A DNA stretch of 64,000 nt, from positions 1 through 64,000 of the forward strand of contig DASSHI010000001.1 in NCBI GenBank assembly GCA_035693025.1, written 5' to 3'. Made by a program: the position numbers and the translations under genes. The notes under the pieces are model-generated. The model worked only from the letters and a program-made list of their open reading frames with translations. It searched no databases and was not told the DNA's origin. This DNA comes from VRUE01 sp035693025. GTDB lineage: Bacteria > Actinomycetota > Thermoleophilia > Solirubrobacterales > 70-9. Numbering within the stretch: position 1 is the first letter of the stretch; each line of letters starts with the position of its first letter. Below, in pieces: positions 31,625-39,274 of the stretch.

Positions 31625-32373
31625 ACGGGCCGCCCGTCCTCATCACCGGCGGCACCCACGGCATCGGCCGAGCCTGCGTCGAGCAGCTGCTCGACCTCGG
31701 CCGCCAGGTTGTCTTCACCGGCCGCGACGAGGTAGCCGGGGAACGGCTCGCGCAGCGGGAGGGCGCCTCCTTCCTCCCCTGCGACGTGGCCGATGACGAG
31801 GCCGTCGGACGCGCCGTCCGAACCGCAATGGACCAAGGCGACGGCGCGCTGGGCGGTCTCGTCAACAACGCCGGCATCTCGCGCCGCATCTCGCTGCGCG
31901 AGAGCGCGACCGCCGACTGGGATGAGCTCTTCGCGGTCAACGCGCGCGCCGCCTTCCTGCACATGCGGTTGGCGCTCGACGGTCTGATCGCCGGCGGCGG
32001 CGGCGTGGTCAACGTCGCCTCGGTCGCCGGGCAGGTCGGCGAGGAGGGCCTCGCGATCTACAGTGCCACCAAGGGGGCGCTGATCGCGCTGACGGAATCG
32101 CTGGCGCTGGAGCTCGGCGACCGCGTGCGGTTCAACGCCGTCTGCCCAGGTCAGATCGAGACCCGGATCATGCGGGTGATCGCGGCGGACCCGGCGCGGC
32201 GCCACCGGGTCGAGGCGCGCATACCCGCGGGCCGTCTCGGCAGGCCGGAGGAGGTGGCGGCCCTGGTCGCCTGGCTACTGTCGGAGGAGGCGGGTTTCGT
32301 CAACGGCGCGACGATCGTCGTCGACGGCGGGGAGACGGCCGGCATCCGCGGCGATCGAGAGGAGCGACGATGA
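31621..32373 (+). CDS. Short-chain dehydrogenase/reductase
   Basis: A 250-residue classical SDR with TGGTHGIG cofactor loop, NNAG, the S...YSATK catalytic triad (SVAGQVGEEGLAIYSATKGAL) and the C-terminal FVNGATIVVDGG. TGRDE after beta-2 suggests NADP binding by the Arg. It lies third in the aminotransferase operon with four-base overlaps on both sides. An oxidation or reduction of a hydroxyacyl or beta-keto intermediate is likely, but the exact step cannot be read from sequence. Confidence 0.87.
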   Translation: MNGPPVLITGGTHGIGRACVEQLLDLGRQVVFTGRDEVAGERLAQREGASFLPCDVADDEAVGRAVRTAMDQGDGALGGLVNNAGISRRISLRESATADWDELFAVNARAAFLHMRLALDGLIAGGGGVVNVASVAGQVGEEGLAIYSATKGALIALTESLALELGDRVRFNAVCPGQIETRIMRVIAADPARRHRVEARIPAGRLGRPEEVAALVAWLLSEEAGFVNGATIVVDGGETAGIRGDREERR

Positions 32374-33305
32374 GCGACGCGACGACACGGACGGTCCTGA
32401 AGGACGCGACCTTCGAGGCGATGGAGGTGGGCCAGCGGCTGGGCCCGATCGAGCTGGTCGTCGACGACCACTACGTCAAGCAGTTCGCCTTCGCCGTCGA
32501 CGACTACGCGCCGATCGAGGCCGGCCGCGCGACGGGCGCCCATGCCGCGATCCTCGTGCCGGAGCTGCTGCGGCTGCTCAACACGCGCTATGACCCGAAT
32601 ACCGAAGTCGGCCTGCACCAGCGCGAGGAGGTCTGGATCCATTCGCCGGTCGAGGTGGGCGAGCGGGTCGTGCTGAGCGGCAGCTTCGTCGACAAGTTCG
32701 TCAAACGCGGGAAGGGCTATGTAGTGACCGACGCGAGCGCTCACTCGCTCGAGGACGGCCGCCTGCTGGTCCGCCATCGCTCGACCGAGGTCGCGCGGGT
32801 GGACGAGGGAATCGAGATGGGCGCCCGCACCGCGCCGCGGCCGCGGCGCGAGGTCAAGGGCGAGCTCCCCGCGGGAGCGCCTGTCGCCGAGAGCGCCGTC
32901 GCCGGCCTCTCGCCCGGCACGGCGGTCCTGGGGCCGGTCAAGTCGCTGCACCAGGACCAGATGTCCGTCTTCTCGAACGTGGCCGCGTTCTGGCGCACCA
33001 TCCACACCGACCCCGGCGCGGCTGCGAAAGCGGGCTCGGAGCGGACGATCGCCCAGGGGTTGATGGAGGCGATGTACCTCTCGGAGATGGGGGCGTCGTT
33101 CTTCGGCGACTCCTGGTTGCGCTCCGGCTGGATGTCGGTAGCCTTCCTCGCGCCCGTGTTCGCGGGTGACGAGCTTTCGGCGAAGGGCGTCGTCGTCGAG
33201 CCCGAGACACGTGAGGACCCCGAGCGCCTCGAGCTGGAGGCCTGGGTCGAGAACCAGGACGGCGTCAAGGCCGCCGTCGGCTGGCTCGGCGCCATCGTGG
33301 GTTGA
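32370..33305 (+). CDS. Double-hotdog MaoC-like hydratase/dehydratase
   Basis: A 311-residue protein with two hotdog-like halves. The first half (VGQRLGPIELVVDDHYVKQFAFAVDDYAP) resembles the FAS1-like dehydratase N-terminal domain. The second (VKSLHQDQMSVFSNVAAFWRTIHTDPGAA) resembles the MaoC domain, with Asn and His in the places of the hydratase dyad. The usual D-x(4)-H motif of R-specific enoyl-CoA hydratases is not exact, so activity is inferred from fold and context. The double-hotdog length matches related two-domain hydratases. It closes the rightward operon and overlaps the SDR by four bases. Hydration of an enoyl-CoA following CoA transfer is the most economical role. Confidence 0.68.
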   Translation: MSDATTRTVLKDATFEAMEVGQRLGPIELVVDDHYVKQFAFAVDDYAPIEAGRATGAHAAILVPELLRLLNTRYDPNTEVGLHQREEVWIHSPVEVGERVVLSGSFVDKFVKRGKGYVVTDASAHSLEDGRLLVRHRSTEVARVDEGIEMGARTAPRPRREVKGELPAGAPVAESAVAGLSPGTAVLGPVKSLHQDQMSVFSNVAAFWRTIHTDPGAAAKAGSERTIAQGLMEAMYLSEMGASFFGDSWLRSGWMSVAFLAPVFAGDELSAKGVVVEPETREDPERLELEAWVENQDGVKAAVGWLGAIVG

Positions 33306-33338
33306 CGACGGATCTGCCGGCGGCGCTAGGGTCTCAGC

Positions 33339-34265
33339 GTGGCGAGCAGCTTCGAAGCGCACGAGGTCGACCTGCACGGTCACCGCGCGATCTACCGCGT
33401 CGCCGGCAGCGGGCCGACCGTCGTCCTGATCCACGGCATGATCAACTCCTCGCGCCACTGGGAGGCGGTGGCGGAGCGGCTGGCCGGCTCCTACCGGGTG
33501 GTCGCTCCCGACCTGATCGGCCACGGCGATTCGGCGACGCCGCGCGGCGACTACTCGCTCGGCGCCCATGCGGCCAGCATCCGCGACCTGTTGACGACGA
33601 TCGGAGTCGAGCGGGCGACGATCGTCGGCCACTCGCTCGGCGGCGGTGTGGCGATGCAGTTCTTCTACCAATTCCCCCAGCGCACCGAGCGCCTCGTCCT
33701 GGTCTCCAGCGGCGGCCTCGGTCGCAAGGTCAGCCCGCTGCTGCGCGGGGCGGCGCTGCCCGGGGTGTCACCGCTGCTGCGGCTCACGGCGCAGCGTCGC
33801 CTGGTCGACGCGATCGATGCCGCCGGGGGCAGGCTGCGCGCCCGCGGCAGCTCCAAGGGCGTCTACCTCGAGGCGGTGGCGCGGGCGCTGCGGCCGCTGC
33901 AGGAGCCGGGCTCGCGGCGCGCCTTCCTGCAGACGCTGCGCTCGGTGATCGACATGCACGGTCAGCACGTCAGCGCGACCGACCGGCTCTACCTGCTCGG
34001 CGACATGGCGACGCTGATCGTCTGGGGCGAGCGCGACCGCACGATCCCGATCGAGCACGGGCGCGCCGCCCACGAGGCGATCCCGCGTTGCCGCTTCGAG
34101 ACGCTGCCGCGCGCCGCGCACTTTCCCCACCTCGAAGACCCCGAGGGCCTCGCGACGCTCCTCACCGATTTCTTGGCGACGACCACGCCGGTGCGGATCG
34201 AGGACTCCGAATGGGCTGCCGTGATCGCCCAGCAGGCAAAGCGCCGGCTGCGCGCGGTCGCCTAG
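33339..34265 (+). CDS. Alpha/beta-hydrolase
   Basis: A 308-residue alpha/beta hydrolase. VVLIHGMINSSRHW is the oxyanion loop, VVAPDLIGHGDSATP the strand-5 region, and IVGHSLGGGVAMQF the nucleophile elbow with Ser. VWGERDRTIP holds the acid Asp, and ARAAHFPHLEDP-like sequence the catalytic His. The pattern resembles carbon-carbon bond hydrolases and epoxide-hydrolase relatives, but the nucleophile is Ser, so an esterase or lactonase activity is more probable. A TAGGGT hexamer lies six bases before the GTG, suggesting a leaderless start. The Nudix gene follows seven bases after the stop, so they may form an operon. Confidence 0.82.
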   Translation: MASSFEAHEVDLHGHRAIYRVAGSGPTVVLIHGMINSSRHWEAVAERLAGSYRVVAPDLIGHGDSATPRGDYSLGAHAASIRDLLTTIGVERATIVGHSLGGGVAMQFFYQFPQRTERLVLVSSGGLGRKVSPLLRGAALPGVSPLLRLTAQRRLVDAIDAAGGRLRARGSSKGVYLEAVARALRPLQEPGSRRAFLQTLRSVIDMHGQHVSATDRLYLLGDMATLIVWGERDRTIPIEHGRAAHEAIPRCRFETLPRAAHFPHLEDPEGLATLLTDFLATTTPVRIEDSEWAAVIAQQAKRRLRAVA

Positions 34266-34272
34266 GCGGGCC

Positions 34273-34752
34273 GTGCCCGGGAAGGAAAGCGCCGGCGTCC
34301 TGCTCCTCCGCAGTCCCGCCGCGCCCGAGCTGTTGCTGATCCACCCCGGCGGCCCCTACTGGGCGCGCAAAGACCTCGGCGTCTGGTCGATCCCGAAGGG
34401 CGAACCGGATCCCGGTGAGGAGCCGCGCCGGTGCGCCCTGCGTGAGATGGGGGAGGAGCTGGGGCCCGCGGCGCCGCAGCTCGACGAGGCCGAGCTGATC
34501 GAGCTGGGCTCGATCCGCCAGAAGGGCGGCAAGGTCGTCCACGCCTGGGGCGCCGAGGCAGACTTCGACCCGGCCGCGCTCGCCAGCAACGCGTTCGAGC
34601 TCGAGTGGCCGCCGCACTCGGGCACCCGTAGCGAGTTCCCCGAGGTGGACCGTGCCGAGTGGTTCGACCCCGATGAGGCGCGGCGCCGAATCCGGCCGGC
34701 CCAGGCGCCGCTGATCGATCGCCTGCTCGAGATCCTCGCCGCCTCCCCATAG
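34273..34752 (+). CDS. Nudix hydrolase
   Basis: A 159-residue Nudix protein that hydrolyses nucleoside diphosphates linked to another moiety. The Nudix box is complete: GEPDPGEEPRRCALREMGEE followed by LG, with the REUxEExGU glutamates. The N-terminal SAGVLLLRSPAAPELLLIHPGG and the later GSIRQKGGKVVHAWGAEADFDP are typical of the MutT-like predicted NTP pyrophosphohydrolases of actinobacteria. The GTG start lies seven bases after the hydrolase stop. The stop is followed at once by copy 3 of the dispersed palindrome. The substrate is not inferable. Confidence 0.88.
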   Translation: MPGKESAGVLLLRSPAAPELLLIHPGGPYWARKDLGVWSIPKGEPDPGEEPRRCALREMGEELGPAAPQLDEAELIELGSIRQKGGKVVHAWGAEADFDPAALASNAFELEWPPHSGTRSEFPEVDRAEWFDPDEARRRIRPAQAPLIDRLLEILAASP

Positions 34753-34797
34753 CGCCGTAGAGGTTTGAACCGCTATCCGCACCAAACCTCTACGGCG
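34753..34797. repeat. Dispersed palindrome, copy 3
   Basis: CGCCGTAGAGGTTTG (34753-34767) and CAAACCTCTACGGCG (34783-34797) are exact reverse complements. The loop begins AACCGCTAT like copy 2. It begins directly after the Nudix stop codon and ends seven bases before the TATACT hexamer of the next, co-directional gene. Confidence 0.87.
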
Positions 34798-34816
34798 GGG
34801 ACCTATACTCGCCACG

Positions 34817-35836
34817 ATGCCTGACGATCAGCCCCTTACGGTGCGATTGCTCGGTGCCGGCGTGCGTGGGGCGCGCTCAGTCGGCAAAGCCACGGGCATC
34901 GATCGCGCGGTCGAGGCGGCCGCCGAGGAGGCGATGGTCGCCGCAGTCGAAAGCGAGGCGGTCGAGCGCGCCCTCTCTCGCGTCCTCGACGGCCCGCTGG
35001 TCGAAGACGCGGTGCACGGCGCGCTCGAAAGCGAGGCCGTGAAGCGAGCGCTGATCGACGCGCTCGACAGCGAGATGGTCGACGAGGTCTGGCGGCGGAT
35101 GCTGGCCAGCTCCGAGACGCAGCGGCTGGTCGAGCGGATCGCCGAGGCACCGGAGATCCGCGCTGCGATCAGCGCCCAGAGCGTCGGCTTCATCGAGGAC
35201 ATCGGCCACACGCTCGGCAACGCGACGCGGCGCCTCGACACCGTCGTCGAGGTCGGCGCACGGCGCATCGCCCTCCGCAAGCGGCGCACCGAGCCGACCG
35301 AGCGCGCAGGGGCGCTGACCCGGCTGCTCGCCTTCGGCCTCGACCTGCTGATCGTCAACCTCGCCTTCTCCGGGCTGGCGGCGGTGCTGGCGTTGATCGC
35401 CTCTTTCTTCTCCGGCGACGGCAACGGCCTCTCGGGTCCGGCGCTGGCGCTCGGCGGGGCGGCATGGATCGCCTTCGCCGGCGCCTACATGATCGTCTTC
35501 TGGTCGCTTGCGGGGCAGACCCTCGGGATGCGCTTCTTCGGCATCAGGCTCGGCACCGAGAGCCGCGGGCTCGCGCCGCGAAGATCGGTCAAGCGGCTGC
35601 TCGGCCTCTTCCTCGCTGCGATCCCGTTCGGGCTCGGCTTCCTCGGCATCCTCTTCGACGAGCGTCGGCGCGGCTGGGAGGACCGGCTGTGCGGCGTCGA
35701 CGTCCTCTACGAGAGCAACGAGCCGGCTGCGGCGCCCTGGTCGACCTTTGCCGCCGCGGCACCACTTGCCGCCGACGCGCCGGAAACGACGAAGGCCCCG
35801 GGAGCCCGGGGCCTTCGTCCACAGCAAGTGCCCTAG
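34817..35836 (+). CDS. RDD-family membrane protein with long N-terminal helical domain
   Basis: A 339-residue membrane protein. Residues 20-150 form a charged, alanine-rich helical region with internal similarity (VESEAVERALSRVLDGPLVEDAV and LESEAVKRALIDAL). The RDD domain follows: RTEPTERAGALTRLLAFGLDLLIVN, two hydrophobic helices, then SLAGQTLGMRFFGIRLG and a GWEDRLCGVDVLY end, giving about three membrane segments. RDD proteins are thought to transport ions or amphipathic molecules, but the function of this type is unknown. TATACT ends seven bases before the ATG with no Shine-Dalgarno sequence, a clear leaderless candidate. The last 15 codons contain a 13-bp perfect hairpin that probably ends transcription. 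Confidence 0.8.
   Translation: MPDDQPLTVRLLGAGVRGARSVGKATGIDRAVEAAAEEAMVAAVESEAVERALSRVLDGPLVEDAVHGALESEAVKRALIDALDSEMVDEVWRRMLASSETQRLVERIAEAPEIRAAISAQSVGFIEDIGHTLGNATRRLDTVVEVGARRIALRKRRTEPTERAGALTRLLAFGLDLLIVNLAFSGLAAVLALIASFFSGDGNGLSGPALALGGAAWIAFAGAYMIVFWSLAGQTLGMRFFGIRLGTESRGLAPRRSVKRLLGLFLAAIPFGLGFLGILFDERRRGWEDRLCGVDVLYESNEPAAAPWSTFAAAAPLAADAPETTKAPGARGLRPQQVP
35790..35817. terminator. Strong hairpin inside the RDD gene 3' end
   Basis: CGAAGGCCCCGGG (35790-35802) and CCCGGGGCCTTCG (35805-35817) are perfect inverted copies separated by two bases. The hairpin lies within the last codons of the RDD gene and about 20 bases beyond the end of the convergent membrane-protein gene, so it could terminate both. 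No T-run follows. Confidence 0.6.
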
Positions 35837-36223
35837 CTAGGGAACCGGATTGCCCTCGGGCCCCTCGGCCAGCTTGTAGATGATGATGATCGAGAGCGCG
35901 AAGATCGCCAGCGACCAGAACGGGTAGCCCGGCAGCGAAAGCAGTGCGGCGATCGCGTTGAGCGCGCCAACGAGGATGCCGAACCAGCGGCCGAATTCGC
36001 CTCCGGAGAAGAGCGAGAAGGCGGCGACGAGCTCGAGCACGCCGAGGATCAGGGTGATCCAGCCCCAGGTGTGCAGGCCGCTGATGATGTAGGTCCCGTG
36101 TTCGGTGAAGAACTTCGAGTCTCCGATCGCCGCGATGCCGTAGACGATGTTGAGGACACCGGCGACAAGGAGCAGAACGCCGGCAAAAACCCACCAGCCA
36201 CTGATCAGGCTCTCATCGTTCAT
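35837..36223 (-). CDS. Small four-helix membrane protein (DUF7144-like)
   Basis: A 128-residue integral membrane protein with four hydrophobic segments and the opening ISGWWVFAGVLLLVAGVLNIVYGIAAI. A FFTEHGTYIISGLHTWGWITLILGVLELVAA middle and WFGILVGALNAIAALLSLPGYPFWSLAIFALSIIIIYKLAE end follow. This pattern is common in actinobacterial DUF7144-type proteins of unknown function. A purine-rich sequence (AGGAAGGGATAGG) precedes the ATG at 36223. It is monocistronic and convergent with the RDD gene. Confidence 0.72.
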   Translation of the reverse strand: MNDESLISGWWVFAGVLLLVAGVLNIVYGIAAIGDSKFFTEHGTYIISGLHTWGWITLILGVLELVAAFSLFSGGEFGRWFGILVGALNAIAALLSLPGYPFWSLAIFALSIIIIYKLAEGPEGNPVP

Positions 36224-36359
36224 ACGCAACCTATCCCTTCCTCTTTTTGTCCAGGGAAGAACCAAGAGCAGCTTCTAGCCAGTTCAAGTGTTTCCTGCAA
36301 CGAATGACCTCGCGCCCGGCCCCGCTTGCAGGATTCGTCCATCTGGCACTATCCCGCCG

Positions 36360-37229
36360 ATGAATCGGGCTATGGGACCCCCGCTGCGGTTGGCGCTGCC
36401 CGGGCTTATCGCCCTCATGGCTCTCGCTCCGGCCGCTGCCTCCGCTCGAGCGCCCGTAGTGCACGAGGTGCGCGCCTCGCGATCTTCGGCACGGCAGGTC
36501 CGCGTTCCGGCCCGGGCGCCCGCGGCGCGCTTCGACAACGCCGGTCACGACGCCCGCGCCAGCAGCATCCGCGTGCTCAACGCCGCCGAAATCGGCACCC
36601 GCACCAACGGCAAGATCTTCGGAGTCGACCCGAGGAACGGCGCATACTCCTGCTCGGGCACCGCGTTGAACACGCCCAGCCACTCGATCGTCCTCACCGC
36701 CGGCCACTGCGTGATCGAAGCCGGCAGCGAGGGGCGCGACATCTCGTTCGTCCCCGCCTATGACCACGGGCAGCGGCCGTTTGGGACCTTCAGAGCAGAA
36801 GCGGTCTACGTGATGCCGCAGTGGCGGCGCCGGGAAAACCCCGACTTCGACGTCGCGGCGCTGAAGGTCAAGCCGAACAGGTTCGGCGCGCTGACCGAAG
36901 TGGTCGGCGGGCGCGGTTACGCGACCTCCAAATCGCGCACCGTCGCCTTCCAGATCTTCGGCTATCCGGCCGCACGGGCGGGCGGCGAAGAGCTGCGCAG
37001 CTGCCGCGCCCACGGCCTTGGCCTGGACCGCCTCACCGACCGCTTCTCCGGCCCGCCGACGATGCCGGCCTCCTGCGACATGGCGGCGGGCTCCAGCGGC
37101 GGCGCCTGGCTGTTCGACGGCGAATACGTCAGCGGCGTCACCAGCTACAGCTATCAGGGTCACCCGACCCAGCTCTTCTCGCCCTACTTCGGGCCCGAGG
37201 TGGGCAGCTTCCTGCGCCAGCTGCCATGA
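36360..37229 (+). CDS. Secreted trypsin-like serine protease
   Basis: A 289-residue exported protease of the chymotrypsin-like fold. The signal peptide MNRAMGPPLRLALPGLIALM continues to an AAASARA cleavage region. The catalytic His is in VLTAGHCV, the Asp in NPDFDVAALKV, and the Ser in MAAGSSGGAWLFDG. Two cysteine pairs (YSCSGT/GHC and RSCRAHG/PASCDM) could form disulfides. The pro-region RAPAARFDNAGHDARA suggests activation by cleavage. The ATG at 36360 fits the signal peptide and has a possible CACTAT -10 seven bases upstream. It resembles V8-like extracellular peptidases of actinobacteria. The target is unknown. Confidence 0.87.
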   Translation: MNRAMGPPLRLALPGLIALMALAPAAASARAPVVHEVRASRSSARQVRVPARAPAARFDNAGHDARASSIRVLNAAEIGTRTNGKIFGVDPRNGAYSCSGTALNTPSHSIVLTAGHCVIEAGSEGRDISFVPAYDHGQRPFGTFRAEAVYVMPQWRRRENPDFDVAALKVKPNRFGALTEVVGGRGYATSKSRTVAFQIFGYPAARAGGEELRSCRAHGLGLDRLTDRFSGPPTMPASCDMAAGSSGGAWLFDGEYVSGVTSYSYQGHPTQLFSPYFGPEVGSFLRQLP

Positions 37230-37236
37230 TCAAAGC

Positions 37237-38112
37237 GTGAGCGCCGATGCGGTTCGCACCCCGGAGGAGAGCCTGCAGGGCCTGCCTGATTTTCCCTTCG
37301 AGTCGAGCTACCGCGAGATCGACGGGCTGCGGCTCGCATACCTGGACGAGGGGGAGGGGGAGCCGGTCGTCTTCTTCCACGGCGAGCCGACCTGGTCGTT
37401 CCTCTGGCGCAAGACGATCCCGCCGGTGCGTGACGCGGGCTATCGCTGCATCGCGCCGGACCACGCCGGCTTCGGGCGCTCCGACAAGCCCACGGACCTC
37501 GCTTGGTACACCTACGACCGCCACGTCGAGCTGATGTCGAGGCTCCTGGAGGAGCTCGACATACGCGACGCGACCGCCGTCGTCCACGACTGGGGCGGGC
37601 CGATCGGCCTGCGGCTCGCGGTCGAGCACCCGGACCGCTTCTCGCGCCTGGTGATCATGGACACGGGTCCTTTCACCGGACACCAGCGGATGAGCGACGC
37701 CTGGCTCAAATTTCGCGACTTCGTCCGCGACAACGAGGATCTGCCGGTCGGGATGCTCGTCCGCGGCGGCTGCAAGAACGATCCCGGCGACGAGGTGATC
37801 GCCGCCTACGAGGCGCCCTTCCCGACTCCCGACTCCAAGGCGGGCGCGCGCGCCTTCCCGTTGATCCTGCCGACCGAGCCCGATGCGCCGGGCGCGGCCG
37901 AGGGGAGGCGGGTCGCCGACGCGCTGCGCACCGACGACCGCCCGGCACTGGTCCTCTGGGCCGACTCGGACCCGGTGCTGCCGTTTTCGATCGGCGAGCG
38001 GCTCTCCGAGCAGCTCGGCTATCCCGATCCACGGCCGATCGAGAACGCCGGCCACTTCCTCCAGGAGGATGCGGGCGAGGAGATCGGGCGGATCATCGCC
38101 GAGTGGCTCTGA
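37237..38112 (+). CDS. Haloalkane dehalogenase
   Basis: A 291-residue alpha/beta hydrolase with the residue set of haloalkane dehalogenase subfamily I. HGEPTWSFLWRK contains the Glu and the Trp of the DhlA-type halide pocket. AVVHDWGGPIGLRLA has Asp as nucleophile followed by the halide-stabilising Trp. VLWADSDPVLP carries the acid Asp, and ENAGHFLQED the catalytic His. The length fits the family (about 300). These enzymes hydrolyse carbon-halogen bonds to alcohols in the cytosol, though the natural substrate is usually unknown. The GTG start lies seven bases after the protease stop. Confidence 0.86.
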   Translation: MSADAVRTPEESLQGLPDFPFESSYREIDGLRLAYLDEGEGEPVVFFHGEPTWSFLWRKTIPPVRDAGYRCIAPDHAGFGRSDKPTDLAWYTYDRHVELMSRLLEELDIRDATAVVHDWGGPIGLRLAVEHPDRFSRLVIMDTGPFTGHQRMSDAWLKFRDFVRDNEDLPVGMLVRGGCKNDPGDEVIAAYEAPFPTPDSKAGARAFPLILPTEPDAPGAAEGRRVADALRTDDRPALVLWADSDPVLPFSIGERLSEQLGYPDPRPIENAGHFLQEDAGEEIGRIIAEWL

Positions 38113-38130
38113 GCGCTTCGCGGCCGGCCG

Positions 38131-39237
38131 TCAGCCGACGCCGCCGGCGAGCCGGGCGACCGCGTCACGCAGCTCCACGTCGGGCCGGTCGAGGAGCAGG
38201 CGCTCGCGGCGCGGCGGGCCGCTGTCCTCGAGCCAGGTGAGGGTGCCCGGCCAGTAGGCGCTCGGCGGCGTCCCCGGGTGGTGGAAGGCGGTGGCGAAGA
38301 TCCAGCTGCCGGTGTTGTGGAGTCGTCCACCGCCGGGAAGCGGCCACTCGTCCTCCTCGTCCCAGGGCCCGCCGCGGTGGGTGTGGCCGGTGAGCATGTG
38401 GGCGGCTTCGATCCCGAGGCGGCCGGACAGCTCGGTCGCGGCGGCGATGCCGCTGTCGGAGATCGCTCGGGAGGAGAAGTCGGTCTCGAATTCGGCCCGC
38501 AGCAGGCGGTTGAGGCCCCAGATCCCGGCCGGGATGGCCAGGCGGATGGCGGCGCGACGGGCGCGGTCGACGCGAGTGCCGTCGCTGCCGGAGATCGAGC
38601 GCCAGGCGCGTTCGGAGGGGCGGCTCGCGCGCCGCGGCGCGCCGCCCTGCGCCAGGCCGTAGGTGAGTTCGTAGACCGGGCGCAGAACCTGCTCGTAGTC
38701 GATCGGGAAGGGCCGGTCGGGCAGCGGGCGCAGGCTGCGCATCGTCGTCGCGGCCGCGACGCACTCCATGCGCGGCAGGCTCATGTGGCAGTCCATGTAG
38801 TGGCCGTGGGTGGCGTAGACGTCGTCGCGCAGCCACGCGCCGGGGTAGGCGACCTCCAGCTCGGCGTCGCCGAGCCAGGCGGCAAGGCGGCCGGCGGGCA
38901 CGCCCGCGGGGCCGGCGCGGTGCTCGAGGCCGAGCTGGTCGCCGGCGAGGGCGAGTTGCTCCAGCAGCGGCTCGGCGAGCCGGTGGTCGTGGTTGCCGGG
39001 AACGAGGATCACAGGGCGCCCCGCCATCGCCTCGCCGAGCTCCTCGAAGAACGGCCTGGCGCTCTCGAGCGCGGTGGCGAGCGGCAGTTCGCGCAGCTCG
39101 AGCACGTCGCCGAGCAGGACCAGGCGGTCGGCGCCGGCGAGCCGCTCGAGCAGCACGCGCCTGATATCGGGCACGCGCAGGAGGTCCTCGCCGAAGCCGC
39201 TGCCGAGGTGCAGGTCGGAGACGATCGCCGTGCGCAT
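38131..39237 (-). CDS. Calcineurin-like metallophosphoesterase
   Basis: A 368-residue metallophosphoesterase. SDLHLGSG at the N-terminus is the first metal motif, LVLLGDVLELRE the second, PGNHDHRLAEPL the third, and THGHY and the late LTGHTHRGG the final His ligands. The core matches UDP-2,3-diacylglucosamine-pyrophosphatase-like and phosphodiesterase-like enzymes, with a long insertion at residues 150-260 rich in Arg and Ala. No signal peptide is seen. It starts with ATG at 39237 and diverges from a hydrolase gene across 37 bases that contain an inverted repeat (CTTAGC...GCTAAG). The substrate is unknown. Confidence 0.83.
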   Translation of the reverse strand: MRTAIVSDLHLGSGFGEDLLRVPDIRRVLLERLAGADRLVLLGDVLELRELPLATALESARPFFEELGEAMAGRPVILVPGNHDHRLAEPLLEQLALAGDQLGLEHRAGPAGVPAGRLAAWLGDAELEVAYPGAWLRDDVYATHGHYMDCHMSLPRMECVAAATTMRSLRPLPDRPFPIDYEQVLRPVYELTYGLAQGGAPRRASRPSERAWRSISGSDGTRVDRARRAAIRLAIPAGIWGLNRLLRAEFETDFSSRAISDSGIAAATELSGRLGIEAAHMLTGHTHRGGPWDEEDEWPLPGGGRLHNTGSWIFATAFHHPGTPPSAYWPGTLTWLEDSGPPRRERLLLDRPDVELRDAVARLAGGVG

Positions 39238-39274
39238 TGAGGGGCAACTTAGCTTGCGGGGCTAAGCTGGCGAG

